From Leucobacter sp. UCMA 4100 (lineage in GTDB: Bacteria; Actinomycetota; Actinomycetes; Actinomycetales; Microbacteriaceae): 64,000 nucleotides of DNA. The notes below the pieces were generated by a model, which was given only the letters and a program-made list of their open reading frames with translations, had not been told where the DNA came from and did not search any database. Location of the stretch: contig NZ_JAFEUS010000002.1 in assembly GCF_027853335.1 (NCBI RefSeq), forward strand, positions 2,588,514 through 2,652,513, written 5' to 3'. Numbering within the stretch: the stretch's first letter is position 1; the number at the start of each line of letters is the position of its first letter. The position numbers and the translations under genes were made by a program. Positions 6,749 to 14,935 of the stretch are shown here, in pieces.

Positions 6749-8671
6749 CTACAGCGAGATAACGCTCTTGACCTGAACCTCGGAGCCCTTCGGCGCCATT
6801 TCGCCAGTAGCAGGAACGGTCTCTTTGACCTCGGCCATGCCGCGCAGAATCTCCGGCACGAGCGTGCTCGGCTCGAAGCCAGCCTCTGAGAGCAGGTCCA
6901 TCGCTTCCTGCAGCTTCATGCCCGAAACATCGGGAACCTCGAAGAGCTCTGGGCCGCGCGAAACGACGAGACCGACGCTGTCGCCGCGGTACATGGTGTC
7001 GGCGGGGTAGTGCGCTGAGATGACGCGGTCGGCCTTGACCGAATCGCTGTACTCGAGCCACCCGAGCTCGTCGTCGACCTCAAGGCCGGCTTCTGACAGC
7101 TTTTCGCGTGCCTCTGCGTCGCTCAGGTCGCTGATCTCGGGAAGCGTGCCGGCAGAGACCACCACGTCGATGACGCTCTGCTCTGGCATCATCTGCGGAA
7201 GCTCGTCGCCGTCTTCCGTGCTCGTCCAGAGCACGGTTCCCTCTGGCTGGTCGCTGAACTGCTCGGCGCGAACCTTGCCGAAGATGAAGCGGGCCTCGTT
7301 GATCTTCTTCTGGGCTTCTTCGAGGTTGAGCCCGGTGAGGTCGGGAGTCTCGAGTGATTCGGGACCGATCGAGATGCAGAGGTTCACCGACGACTCTCGC
7401 TCGACCCGGGTTCCTGGCGCAGGTTCGAGGTCGACCACACCGCCCACCTCGGTGGTGAGCGCGTAGCACTCGCTCGTGGTGGCGGTGAGGTTCATGTCTT
7501 CGAGCGTTTGTGTCGCCTCTTCGGCTGTGAGGCCCTCGAGCTCTGGCACGGTCACGAGGGAGCCGGGGCCAGAGCCGAAGTACCAGCCCGCACCGGCGGC
7601 GAGAGCCGCCAGGCCGACGACGACCGCGAGCATGATCGCACCCTTGCGGCGCTGTTTGCGGCCCTTCGTGTACGCGAGCGCGGTGGCCGAGCGAGGCTCG
7701 ACCGCGTCTTGCGTGTGCGCTTGCGCGTTGGGCTCTGGCTGCTCCTCTGGCAGCGGATCGACGACAGTCGTGCGCGGCAACTGCGTCGTGAGTACTTGCG
7801 TTCCGAGCACCTTGGTCGCGAAGTCGGGTGCGGGGCCGTCATGCGAAGCTTCAACGGCTTGCAGCATCTCGGCGGCATCAGCAGGGCGCTTTTCGGGTTC
7901 TTTGTCGGTCGCCCAGAGCACGATCGCATCGAGCTCTGGGGTCGACTGCGTGCTGAGGGTCGAGGGGGCGGGCACCTCGTCGTGGGCGTGCTGGTATGCG
8001 ATCTGCATCGGCTGGTCGCCCGTGAAGGGCTGCTCGCCGGTGAGCATCTCGAACATCATGATGCCGAAGGCGTACACATCGCTTTGTTTGTCGGCGACGC
8101 CCCGCGTGACGAGCTCGGGTGAAAGGTACGCGATGGTGCCGAGCAGTGCCTGACCGGTTCCGGTGTTTGCGCTCGCGGGGCGTGCGAGGCCGAAGTCGGC
8201 GAGTTTGATGCGACCGTCGTCGGCGAGCAGTACGTTTTCGGGCTTGAGATCGCGGTGAATGATGCCCGCGGCATGGGCGGCGCTGAGCCCCGAGAGAATG
8301 GACTCGCTGACCTCGATGGTTTGCTCGGTCGTGAGAAAGCGCTGCTGTTTGAGGAGTTCACGCAGCGTGATGCCCGGCAGGTACTCCATGACGAGGTAGA
8401 CGGTCTCGCCCTCTTCGCCCTGGTCGAGTACGCTCACGAGGTTCGGGTGCGTCAGCTTTGCCGCATTGCGGGCTTCTTGCTCGAAGCGGTTGCGAAAATC
8501 TGGGTCTTCAGCGAGGTGCGGGTGCATCGCCTTGATGGCTACCGTGCGGTGTAGGCGATTGTCAGTCGCCATGTAAACGGTTGCCATGCCTCCTCGCGCG
8601 ATCCGCGAATGGATCACGTAGCGCCCCTCAAGGGTGTGCCCAATCAGCGGGTCGGAGGAAACAGAAGTCAC
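6749..8671 (-). CDS. Serine/threonine protein kinase with PASTA domains (PknL position)
   Basis: 640 aa, a membrane receptor-like kinase. The kinase domain spans about residues 17-275, with glycine-rich loop ARGGMATVY, Lys47 in VAIK, catalytic Asp141 in HRDLKPEN and metal-binding DFG at 159-161. A juxtamembrane basic stretch and one transmembrane helix (about 343-366) precede four PASTA repeats that should face the outside and may bind muropeptides or lipid II. Synteny (aroG, this kinase, an Rv2175c-like gene) matches M. tuberculosis PknL, which lacks PASTA domains; the repeats make it more like PknB. GTG start at 8671 with a -10 exactly 6 nt upstream, so probably leaderless. Its position near the dcw cluster fits a role in wall or division control. 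Confidence 0.93.
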   Translation of the reverse strand: MTSVSSDPLIGHTLEGRYVIHSRIARGGMATVYMATDNRLHRTVAIKAMHPHLAEDPDFRNRFEQEARNAAKLTHPNLVSVLDQGEEGETVYLVMEYLPGITLRELLKQQRFLTTEQTIEVSESILSGLSAAHAAGIIHRDLKPENVLLADDGRIKLADFGLARPASANTGTGQALLGTIAYLSPELVTRGVADKQSDVYAFGIMMFEMLTGEQPFTGDQPMQIAYQHAHDEVPAPSTLSTQSTPELDAIVLWATDKEPEKRPADAAEMLQAVEASHDGPAPDFATKVLGTQVLTTQLPRTTVVDPLPEEQPEPNAQAHTQDAVEPRSATALAYTKGRKQRRKGAIMLAVVVGLAALAAGAGWYFGSGPGSLVTVPELEGLTAEEATQTLEDMNLTATTSECYALTTEVGGVVDLEPAPGTRVERESSVNLCISIGPESLETPDLTGLNLEEAQKKINEARFIFGKVRAEQFSDQPEGTVLWTSTEDGDELPQMMPEQSVIDVVVSAGTLPEISDLSDAEAREKLSEAGLEVDDELGWLEYSDSVKADRVISAHYPADTMYRGDSVGLVVSRGPELFEVPDVSGMKLQEAMDLLSEAGFEPSTLVPEILRGMAEVKETVPATGEMAPKGSEVQVKSVISL

Positions 8672-8677
8672 ACGAGA

Positions 8678-8683
8678 AGTCTA
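8678..8683 (-). promoter_or_regulatory. -10 element of the PASTA kinase gene, leaderless arrangement
   Basis: Minus-strand TAGACT ends exactly 6 nt before the GTG at 8671, and no Shine-Dalgarno sequence is present. Confidence 0.55.
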
Positions 8684-8739
8684 CGGAACACTAGGGGCTT
8701 CTGGGAGTACACGCGCCGCATTCCAGCGAGCATGCAGTT

Positions 8740-8769
8740 TTGAAACATTCAGCCGAACCGTGGCAAAGT
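8740..8769 (+). promoter_or_regulatory. Candidate promoter of the Rv2175c-like gene
   Basis: TTGAAA at 8740-8745 and the degenerate hexamer CAAAGT at 8764-8769 are 18 bp apart. The GTG at 8777 lies 7 nt further on without a ribosome site, so a leaderless mRNA is plausible. The -10 match is weak. Confidence 0.3.
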
Positions 8770-8776
8770 GTTACCT

Positions 8777-9112
8777 GTGAATGAAACAAAGCCAGAATAC
8801 CTTTCGATTCCTGATGTTGCCGAGATGCTCGAAATAACTCCGAGCCAGGTTCGGCGACTCATCGAGGAACGTCATCTCGCGGCTAAGCGCATCGACAACG
8901 TCTTGCGCGTGCCAGCGCTGTTCCTGCTGAACTCGGAGACGATCTCTGGGCTGCGTGGCACGCTCATTCTGCTCGAAGACTCGGGCTTTTCGAATGACGA
9001 AGCGATCGACTGGGTGCTCTCAGAGAGCGAAGAGCTTGGCGGCACCCCGATCGATGAGCTGCGCAAGGGGCACAAGGCTCCCGTGCGTCGCGCCATTCAG
9101 ATGCTCGCTTAG
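8777..9112 (+). CDS. Rv2175c-like DNA-binding protein (winged helix-turn-helix)
   Basis: 111 aa. The N-terminal half YLSIPDVAEMLEITPSQVRRLIEERHLAAKRID is an excisionase/MerR-like helix-turn-helix with wing, followed by a conserved tail including DWVLSESEELGGTPIDELRKG. In M. tuberculosis the homologue Rv2175c binds DNA and is a substrate of the adjacent kinase PknL; here it is divergent from the PASTA kinase gene, so the same pairing is inferred. A Thr/Ser-bearing N-terminus upstream of the helix-turn-helix (ETKPEYLS) could hold the phosphosite, but that is not shown. The start is uncertain: GTG 8777 is preferred, GTG 8768 would add three residues. Confidence 0.85.
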   Translation: MNETKPEYLSIPDVAEMLEITPSQVRRLIEERHLAAKRIDNVLRVPALFLLNSETISGLRGTLILLEDSGFSNDEAIDWVLSESEELGGTPIDELRKGHKAPVRRAIQMLA

Positions 9113-9134
9113 CGGGCAGTACGAGTAGCGCGGG

Positions 9135-10241
9135 CTAGGCGTCGCGGGTCGCGGCGAACTCTGCGAGCGAGATGAGGGCTGCCACGGCCTTCTCGTCGAA
9201 CGCGGCCTCGGTGAGCGCCTCGCGCGCGAGCCCAACGTTGCCTGAGATCATCGTCTCGACCCGTGCTTTCGCTCCGGTCTGGCTGATGGTGTCTTGCAGT
9301 ACTTTGACCTGCTCGCGGTTGAGCGTCGGGTCGCCGTGCAGATCGTCGAAGATACGCTTTGGCCCTGCGGGGAGGCCCTCGCGGGCGAGCGTGACGAGTA
9401 CGGTGCGCTTACCCTCGGTGAGGTCATCGCCGCTCGGCTTGCCGGTGATCTGTTCGTTGCCGAAGACGCCGAGCAGGTCATCGCGCAGCTGAAAGGCAAC
9501 GCCAACGGGCAGGCCGAAGTCAGCGAGCGCTCCGAGCTGTTTGGGCGATGCGCCCGCCATCGCCGCTCCGATGAGAATGGGGGCCTGGATGCTGTACTTC
9601 GCCGACTTGTAGACGAGCACCCTGGTCGAGCGTTCGAGCTGTACCTCGTGTTCGGCGAATGCCTGGTGCTGCTCTTCGAGCACATCGAGGAACTGGCCGA
9701 CGGCCACCTCGCTGCGCATGCGGTTGAAGTGTTGCCTCGCGCCGAGGGCCGCCTCGCGGTTCGGCAGCGCGTCGAGCGCCCGTTGCAGGGTCTCGTCAGC
9801 CCACGACTGCAGAAGGTCGCCGAGCAGAATTGCGGCGGCCTCGCCAAAGTGATCGGCGTCGCCCCGGTAGTCGCGTTCGCGGTGGAGCCCAGCGAAGAAA
9901 CGGTGTGAGGCGGGCCTGCCACGGCGCGAGTCTGAGCGGTCGATGATGTCATCGTGCACGAGGGCGGCCGCGTGAAAGAGCTCGAGGGCGCATGCCGCGT
10001 CGATGACGGCAGAGAAGGCTCCCTCGGGTGAGGCATTGCGCTCGTGGCTGCCGGCTACTGCTTCGTAGCCGAGTACGAGAAATTGGGCCCTGAGGCGTTT
10101 GCCGCCCTGCAAGAACAGGTGGGCCTCATCAAGGAGAGGGGCGAAATCGGGACCTATTTCTTTGAGGCCTTCCCGCTGCTGGGCGATGATTTCGTCAAGG
10201 CGCTGCTGGGTCATTTCTGCGAGGGTTTGAGTATGGTGCAC
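9135..10241 (-). CDS. Polyprenyl (geranylgeranyl/farnesyl) diphosphate synthase
   Basis: 368 aa from GTG 10241. It elongates allylic diphosphates with isopentenyl diphosphate. The first aspartate-rich motif DDIID (residues 97-101) lies in LVHDDIIDRSDSRRG, and the second is QLRDDLLGVFG, the actinobacterial variant with Gly at the last position. GGKRLRAQ provides the usual N-terminal substrate contacts. The syntenic mycobacterial gene is idsA2. The product chain length cannot be fixed from sequence. The GTG is chosen over the ATG two codons upstream because TAGGCT lies exactly 6 nt before it, the leaderless pattern seen elsewhere in this window. Divergent from the DUF3040 gene. Confidence 0.9.
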   Translation of the reverse strand: MHHTQTLAEMTQQRLDEIIAQQREGLKEIGPDFAPLLDEAHLFLQGGKRLRAQFLVLGYEAVAGSHERNASPEGAFSAVIDAACALELFHAAALVHDDIIDRSDSRRGRPASHRFFAGLHRERDYRGDADHFGEAAAILLGDLLQSWADETLQRALDALPNREAALGARQHFNRMRSEVAVGQFLDVLEEQHQAFAEHEVQLERSTRVLVYKSAKYSIQAPILIGAAMAGASPKQLGALADFGLPVGVAFQLRDDLLGVFGNEQITGKPSGDDLTEGKRTVLVTLAREGLPAGPKRIFDDLHGDPTLNREQVKVLQDTISQTGAKARVETMISGNVGLAREALTEAAFDEKAVAALISLAEFAATRDA

Positions 10242-10247
10242 ATTCAT

Positions 10248-10253
10248 AGCCTA
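10248..10253 (-). promoter_or_regulatory. -10 element of the polyprenyl synthase gene, leaderless arrangement
   Basis: Minus-strand TAGGCT is followed after exactly 6 nt (ATGAAT) by the GTG at 10241. An ATG start at 10247 would directly abut the hexamer and so would fall upstream of the likely transcription start. Confidence 0.5.
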
Positions 10254-10270
10254 CTGTGGGGCGGGCAGGG

Positions 10271-10276
10271 TAGAAT
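10271..10276 (+). promoter_or_regulatory. Candidate -10 element for the DUF3040 gene
   Basis: TAGAAT at 10271-10276, 36 nt upstream of the GTG at 10313, which has its own ACGGAGGAAA ribosome site at 10301-10310. Confidence 0.45.
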
Positions 10277-10312
10277 GCATAGTAAGCAAGTCCAGTTTCT
10301 ACGGAGGAAATC

Positions 10313-10678
10313 GTGGCCCTTTCAGAACACGAGCAGCGGTTGCTCGAGGAGATGGAGCGGGGGCTGTATGCGAGTGAAGCAGACAGCGTCGTTACCAGTC
10401 GTGCCTCGGGTGGTGGCCCCTCGTATCGAGCCATTGTCATCGGCTCTCTCATTATTCTTGCCGGAGTAGGAGTTCTGGTTGGTGGCGTTGCCGGTGGGTT
10501 GATTTGGCTTGGCCTTATCGGCTTCGTCGCGATGCTCGGTGGGGCGCTCTTTATGTTCGACCCGAAGAACCGGGTGCAAACCACCAAGAACGGTTCGTCG
10601 TCAAAGGCTAAGCCTAGAGACTCGTACGCCGACCGTGCACAGCAGCGCTGGGAAGAGCGTATGGATGGCGAACGCTAG
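10313..10678 (+). CDS. DUF3040 small membrane protein
   Basis: 121 aa. The N-terminus ALSEHEQRLLEEMERGLY is the typical opening of DUF3040 proteins, followed by two closely spaced hydrophobic segments (about residues 43-80) and a basic, hydrophilic C-terminus ending in QQRWEERMDGER. The mycobacterial counterpart in the same place is Rv2169c. Function is unknown; two transmembrane helices with both ends likely cytoplasmic. The GTG start has a near-perfect ribosome site (GGAGG). A terminator follows, separating it from the dcw cluster. Confidence 0.85.
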   Translation: MALSEHEQRLLEEMERGLYASEADSVVTSRASGGGPSYRAIVIGSLIILAGVGVLVGGVAGGLIWLGLIGFVAMLGGALFMFDPKNRVQTTKNGSSSKAKPRDSYADRAQQRWEERMDGER

Positions 10679-10725
10679 CCCATACCGTCTCAGCCGCTTC
10701 AGCTGAACCCCGAGCGAGAGCTCAC

Positions 10726-10755
10726 AATACCGTCGAGAAATCGGCGGTATTTTTT
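10726..10755 (+). terminator. Rho-independent terminator after the DUF3040 gene
   Basis: AATACCG ... CGGTATT stem running into a T run (10750-10755), 48 nt after the DUF3040 stop codon. It marks the boundary before the mraZ promoter region. Confidence 0.75.
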
Positions 10756-10876
10756 ATGCCCACGCGCCGCCGAAGATCCCGAGTGCGTGAAGACGGGGGC
10801 GGATCGCGGGGCAGTGGAGCGCCGGGATCCGCTTGATCGTGCGCGAGTTGGCCGCGGGGCGGCTTTGCGCGCCCAA

Positions 10877-11001
10877 AAGTGGGCAAAAGTGCTCCATTTC
10901 CCTCCACCTCTCAAAATGGCTCAAATAAAGGGCAATATTTGCGCAAGCTCCGAAATCTATATGAAAAAGAGTGCTTTGTGGTTTGAAGTGGAGTAAAGTG
11001 G
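10877..11001 (+). promoter_or_regulatory. Probable MraZ boxes upstream of mraZ
   Basis: AAGTGG at 10877-10882 and AAGTGC at 10887-10892 are 10 bp apart. TTGTGG (10976), AAGTGG (10986) and AAGTGG (10996) form a second array with the same 10-bp step, ending 44 bp before the mraZ start. Direct repeats around GTGG with one-helical-turn spacing are the known operator type of MraZ (TGGGN repeats in E. coli, AAAGTG repeats in Mycoplasma). The remainder of the 290-bp gap is AT-richer than its surroundings and should contain the dcw promoter, but I cannot place it with confidence. Confidence 0.6.
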
Positions 11002-11044
11002 GGCTCAATGTGAATCGCGAGCCGAAAGGGAGAGGAGGCGCCCG

Positions 11045-11476
11045 GTGTTTCTTGGCACGTTCTCTCCCAAGCTTGATGAAAAGGGCCGCGTCATTCTTCC
11101 CGCGAAGTTTCGTGATGAGCTCGGCAACGGGCTCGTCATCACCCGAGGGCAGGAGCGCTGCTTGTACGTGTTCAGCGAGCGTGAGTTCGGTGAACTGCAC
11201 GAGCGCGTGCGCCAGGCCCCGATCACCTCGAAGCAGTCGCGTGACTTTATGCGTGTGTTCCTCTCGGGCGCTCACGCAGAGGTGCCCGACAAGCAGCATC
11301 GAGTGACGATTCCGCAGGCGCTGAGAACGTATGCGGGGCTTGACCGTGAGCTCGTGGTCATTGGAGCCGGTTCGCGTGCCGAGATTTGGAACGCCGAGGC
11401 ATGGCAGCAGTACCTCGATGAGCAAGAGACCGTGTTTGCCGAGATTGAAGATGAGGTGATTCCGGGCATGTTCTAG
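11045..11476 (+). CDS. mraZ: Transcriptional regulator MraZ
   Basis: 143 aa, two tandem SpoVT/AbrB-like half-domains (about residues 1-65 and 75-143), each with the DxxxR pattern seen in [17 protein letters not shown] and [15 protein letters not shown]. MraZ forms a ring-shaped oligomer and binds direct repeats ahead of its own operon; matching repeats are present upstream. GTG start with GAGAGGAGG at the expected distance. First gene of the dcw cluster, followed after 3 nt by rsmH. Confidence 0.96.
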   Translation: MFLGTFSPKLDEKGRVILPAKFRDELGNGLVITRGQERCLYVFSEREFGELHERVRQAPITSKQSRDFMRVFLSGAHAEVPDKQHRVTIPQALRTYAGLDRELVVIGAGSRAEIWNAEAWQQYLDEQETVFAEIEDEVIPGMF

Positions 11477-11479
11477 CCC

Positions 11480-12493
11480 GTGATGATGAACGAAAACACT
11501 CAGACACCTCAGAGCGATGCGCGCGAGATGGGTTCGCCCGACGAGATCGCCGAGCTTCACGACCCCGTCATGCTCGACCGCTGCATCGAGTTACTTCAGC
11601 CCGCGTTTGAGGCTGAGAACCCCGTTGTCGTTGACGGGACGCTCGGCATGGGCGGTCACAGCGAGGCGCTGCTCGACCGATTCCCGCAGCTCACGCTCAT
11701 TGGCCTTGATCGCGATACCGAAGCGCTCGGGCTCGCCTCGAAGCGCCTCGCTCGCTTTGGCGATCGTTTTCGCCCCGTGCACACGGTGTACGACGGGCTC
11801 ATCGACGCTGTCGAGCAGCAGGGCTTTGAGCGAGTGCACGGCGTGCTGCTCGACCTGGGCGTTTCGTCGCTTCAGCTTGATCAGGCAGACCGGGGCTTTG
11901 CTTACGCGCAAGACGCACCGCTCGATATGCGCATGGACCAAACCTCGGGCGTTACCGCCGCCGAGATCATCGCACAGGAGCCCGAGGGTCGCCTCAGAGA
12001 GCTGTTCGAGGTGTACGGCGACGAGCCACTCGCGGGCCGCTACGCACGGGCGATCGTGAGGGCACGAGAGATCGAGCCGATCCGCCGCTCTGGACAACTC
12101 GTCGACGTGCTTCAAGAGGCGACGCCCGCCGCGGTGAAGCGGCAGCGGCACCCCGCAAAGCGCGTGTTTCAAGCGCTGCGCATCGAGGTGAATAACGAGC
12201 TTGGGGCGTTGCAAGGGGTCATCCCGCAGGCGCTCAAGGCCCTCGCGGTTGGCGGCAGAGCCGTTGTTATGTCGTACCAGTCGCTCGAAGACCGCATGGT
12301 CAAGCGCGCGTTCCAGAAGGCGACACAGTCGACCGCACCCGCCGGGTTGCCGGTCGAGCTCCCAGAGCACATCGCAAAGTTCTCGCTCGTGACGAAGGGC
12401 GCCGAGACGGCCCCGCAGGCAGAGCAAGAACGCAACCCACGTTCTATTCCCGTACGACTTCGCGCCATTGAAAGGGTGAGAGAAGATGGCTAA
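11480..12493 (+). CDS. rsmH: 16S rRNA (cytosine-1402-N4)-methyltransferase RsmH
   Basis: 337 aa. It methylates C1402 in the ribosomal P site. SAM-binding motif VDGTLGMGGHSEALL, then LLDLGVSSLQLD and PLDMRMD, and the C-terminal PAKRVFQALRIEVNNEL are family signatures. The three successive start codons GTG-ATG-ATG at 11480-11488 make the exact start ambiguous by up to two residues. No separate ribosome site, so it is probably translated by coupling from mraZ 3 nt upstream. Its end overlaps the next gene by 8 nt. Confidence 0.96.
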   Translation: MMMNENTQTPQSDAREMGSPDEIAELHDPVMLDRCIELLQPAFEAENPVVVDGTLGMGGHSEALLDRFPQLTLIGLDRDTEALGLASKRLARFGDRFRPVHTVYDGLIDAVEQQGFERVHGVLLDLGVSSLQLDQADRGFAYAQDAPLDMRMDQTSGVTAAEIIAQEPEGRLRELFEVYGDEPLAGRYARAIVRAREIEPIRRSGQLVDVLQEATPAAVKRQRHPAKRVFQALRIEVNNELGALQGVIPQALKALAVGGRAVVMSYQSLEDRMVKRAFQKATQSTAPAGLPVELPEHIAKFSLVTKGAETAPQAEQERNPRSIPVRLRAIERVREDG

Positions 12494-13115
12494 TGCGTTG
12501 AAATTCACCGCTGTACCCCAGCAGGCACCGAGCGCTCCCGAGCCTCGCAGGCACCTGGGGCCCGTTCAGGACGCCCCGGCTAACCAGGCAAAGCCCGCGA
12601 CGCTCATGCTCGTGATCGTCGCAATCATCGCTGTGCTCGGTATCTTCGCGACCCAGCTATGGCTGAGCGTTGCCACCTCGGCCGGTGCATACCAGGCCAA
12701 CGACCTCATTCTTGAGGAGCGCGAGCTCGTGCGTGCCGAGCGCGTCATGCAGCAAGAGGTCGAGCTCTACAGCTCACCGCAGAACCTCTCGCAGCAGGCC
12801 GCTGGGCAGGGCATGGTGCAGAATGCTCAGCCCGCATTCCTCGCGCTTGCCGGTGCGGCAATTGAAGGTGAGCTCACGCAGCGCAGTTCAGAAGCGCGCG
12901 CCAATACGATCGCAAATGCTGCGCTGACCGAGTTCACCTCACCAGAGGCCGACAAGCGCAAGGCCGAGCGTGCCGCTGCGGCCGAAAAGAAGGCCGAGGC
13001 CGAGAAGAAAGCGGCGGCCGATGCAGCCGCCGCAGAAACAGCTTCTGCTAAGCCTTCGAAGCCTGCTGAGCCGGTAGCCTGGAGCGGATCCCTCCCGGCA
13101 CCCGCCACGCACTAA
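12486..13115 (+). CDS. FtsL-position division protein, single membrane span
   Basis: 209 aa. A Pro/Ala-rich cytoplasmic tail (1-38) is followed by one transmembrane helix (about 39-60) and an outside region with a short heptad-like segment (LILEERELVRAERVMQQEVELY) as in FtsL. Beyond the usual FtsL length it carries an Ala/Lys/Glu-rich helical tract (about 150-190, repeats of AEKKAEAEKKAAA type) and a Pro-rich end. Sequence alone would not identify it; position between rsmH and ftsI, as for Rv2164c, makes an FtsL role the best inference. It starts inside rsmH (8-nt overlap). Confidence 0.7.
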   Translation: MANALKFTAVPQQAPSAPEPRRHLGPVQDAPANQAKPATLMLVIVAIIAVLGIFATQLWLSVATSAGAYQANDLILEERELVRAERVMQQEVELYSSPQNLSQQAAGQGMVQNAQPAFLALAGAAIEGELTQRSSEARANTIANAALTEFTSPEADKRKAERAAAAEKKAEAEKKAAADAAAAETASAKPSKPAEPVAWSGSLPAPATH

Positions 13116-13133
13116 GAGGGCACGAGGAGCAGC

Positions 13134-14930
13134 ATGACGAAACGCGTGAAACGCAACGCCAGGAGCGTTGCCGCGATGGTTCTCGTCATTCTCGTGACGA
13201 TGATTTTTTCGGCACGGTTGTTTCAAATTCAGGTGGTTCAGGCCTCGGCATACAACGAGGTTTCGAAAGACAAGCGAGCCGTTCCCGTTTCGATCCCGGG
13301 CCTGCGCGGCGACATAGCTGACCGCAACGGCGTCGTGCTCGCAAGCACCGACGAACGGTACGACGTGCAGCTTTCACCGAAGAACACGCTCGTGCGCGAC
13401 GGGGTCTTCTACCGGCAGGCTCCAGAGGGGCAATCGGGCACCGTCGCGGTGACGACCGAGGAGGCCTACACCGAGATCGCTGAGATCACGGGGCAGACCG
13501 CCGGCGAGCTCCGTGACATCGTTGACTCGGCGCTCGCGAAGAATAAGAAGTCTGACTTCGCCTACGTGCAGCGCGAGATCACGCTTGATCAGTTGAACGC
13601 CCTCAAGGCCCTCAAAGTGCCCTGGCTGACCTTTGCCCCGAATTACCAGCGGTTTTATCCGAACGGTGGGGTAGCCGGGAACCTCATCGGGTTCTCGAGT
13701 AGCGACCAGATACCGCAGGCCGGGGTCGAACGCTCGCAAGATGCGTGCCTTGCCGGTACCGACGGTGTTGAGACGTACGAGAAGGGCGCCGACGGTGTCG
13801 CGCTGCCTGGAAGCCACGTCGTGCGTGAGAAAGCTGAGAACGGCGGAACCGTTGAACTCACGATCGATCGCGACCTGCAGTGGCAGGCTCAGCAGCTGGT
13901 CGACGAATACAACGCTCGGCTCGGTACCGAGTGGGTCTACGCGGTGCTCATGGACGCGAAGACGGGAGAACTCCTTGCGGTAGCCGAAGACGGCTCGGTT
14001 GACCCCGGCGACTTGAACGCGGGCGACCCCGAGAAGCGCGAGGCAAGGTCGTTCGTGCGCCCCTACGAGCCCGGCTCGACACACAAGACCGTGACCGTCG
14101 CGACGTTGCTTGAAGAGGGCGTTGCGACGCCACTCACGCCGTATGACACCCCGTGGACGATGCAACCAGAGGCTGGCGTTCGCTTCTCAGACTGGTTCGA
14201 GCACGCGGTTGAACCGTGGACCCTGACGGGCATTTACGTGAAGTCATCGAACGTTGGCACCGCGATGCTCGGCACACAGGTGCCGGCCAAAACCCGGTAC
14301 GAGTATATGCGCAAGTTTGGGCTCGGCGAATCAACCGAGACGGGACTGCCGCTCGAAGACTCGGGCCTGCTCTACAAGCCAGAGAAATGGGACGCGCAGA
14401 CAAGTTACAACGTCACCTTTGGGCAGGGCTTCTCGTCAACGATCATTCAAACCGCAGGGGTCTACCAGACCATCGCGAACGGGGGAGTGCGCATACCGCC
14501 AAAGCTCGTGAAGGGGTGCCGCGCGCAAGACGGCAGCTTTACTCCGCATGAGTCTGGTGACCCCGTGAACGTTGTGTCTCAAGAAACTGCGAGCTCGATC
14601 TTGCAGATGATGGAGACCCTCGTTGACGACACTTGGAAAGACTTTTTGACGATTCCCGGCTATCGCATCGGCGGTAAAACGGGAACCGGCGAGCAGAGCG
14701 ACGGGCAAGGGCACTACCGCACCGATTACGTGCACTCCTTCGCCTCGATCTTTCCCATCGACGATCCACAATATGTCGTTGTTGCGTCGCTCGGATTTCC
14801 CGATTCGTACACGAGCGGCACTACCTCATCGGTGAGTCTCGTTCGTGAGATCGAAGAAGCGGCCATCCGAACCCTCCAAGTTGCGCCTTCAACGGGCACG
14901 TTTGAACCCCTTCCCATATATTCCGAATAG
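13134..14930 (+). CDS. ftsI: Septal peptidoglycan transpeptidase FtsI (PBP3/PbpB)
   Basis: 598 aa, class B penicillin-binding protein. A basic N-terminus and one membrane anchor (about 17-37) lead into the dimerisation domain beginning GLRGDIADRNGVVLA. The transpeptidase domain has Ser315 in the SXXK motif (STHK), SSN at 371-373 and KTGT at 515-518, all catalytic elements intact. It crosslinks septal peptidoglycan in complex with FtsW (20.5 kb). ATG start follows GAGGAG. I see no extra PASTA domain at the C-terminus. Confidence 0.96.
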   Translation: MTKRVKRNARSVAAMVLVILVTMIFSARLFQIQVVQASAYNEVSKDKRAVPVSIPGLRGDIADRNGVVLASTDERYDVQLSPKNTLVRDGVFYRQAPEGQSGTVAVTTEEAYTEIAEITGQTAGELRDIVDSALAKNKKSDFAYVQREITLDQLNALKALKVPWLTFAPNYQRFYPNGGVAGNLIGFSSSDQIPQAGVERSQDACLAGTDGVETYEKGADGVALPGSHVVREKAENGGTVELTIDRDLQWQAQQLVDEYNARLGTEWVYAVLMDAKTGELLAVAEDGSVDPGDLNAGDPEKREARSFVRPYEPGSTHKTVTVATLLEEGVATPLTPYDTPWTMQPEAGVRFSDWFEHAVEPWTLTGIYVKSSNVGTAMLGTQVPAKTRYEYMRKFGLGESTETGLPLEDSGLLYKPEKWDAQTSYNVTFGQGFSSTIIQTAGVYQTIANGGVRIPPKLVKGCRAQDGSFTPHESGDPVNVVSQETASSILQMMETLVDDTWKDFLTIPGYRIGGKTGTGEQSDGQGHYRTDYVHSFASIFPIDDPQYVVVASLGFPDSYTSGTTSSVSLVREIEEAAIRTLQVAPSTGTFEPLPIYSE

Positions 14931-14935
14931 AGTAG

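Noticed and set aside
10754-11560. A 268-codon minus-strand frame over mraZ and its upstream region.
   Set aside because: Antisense to mraZ and the MraZ boxes, without recognisable protein features.
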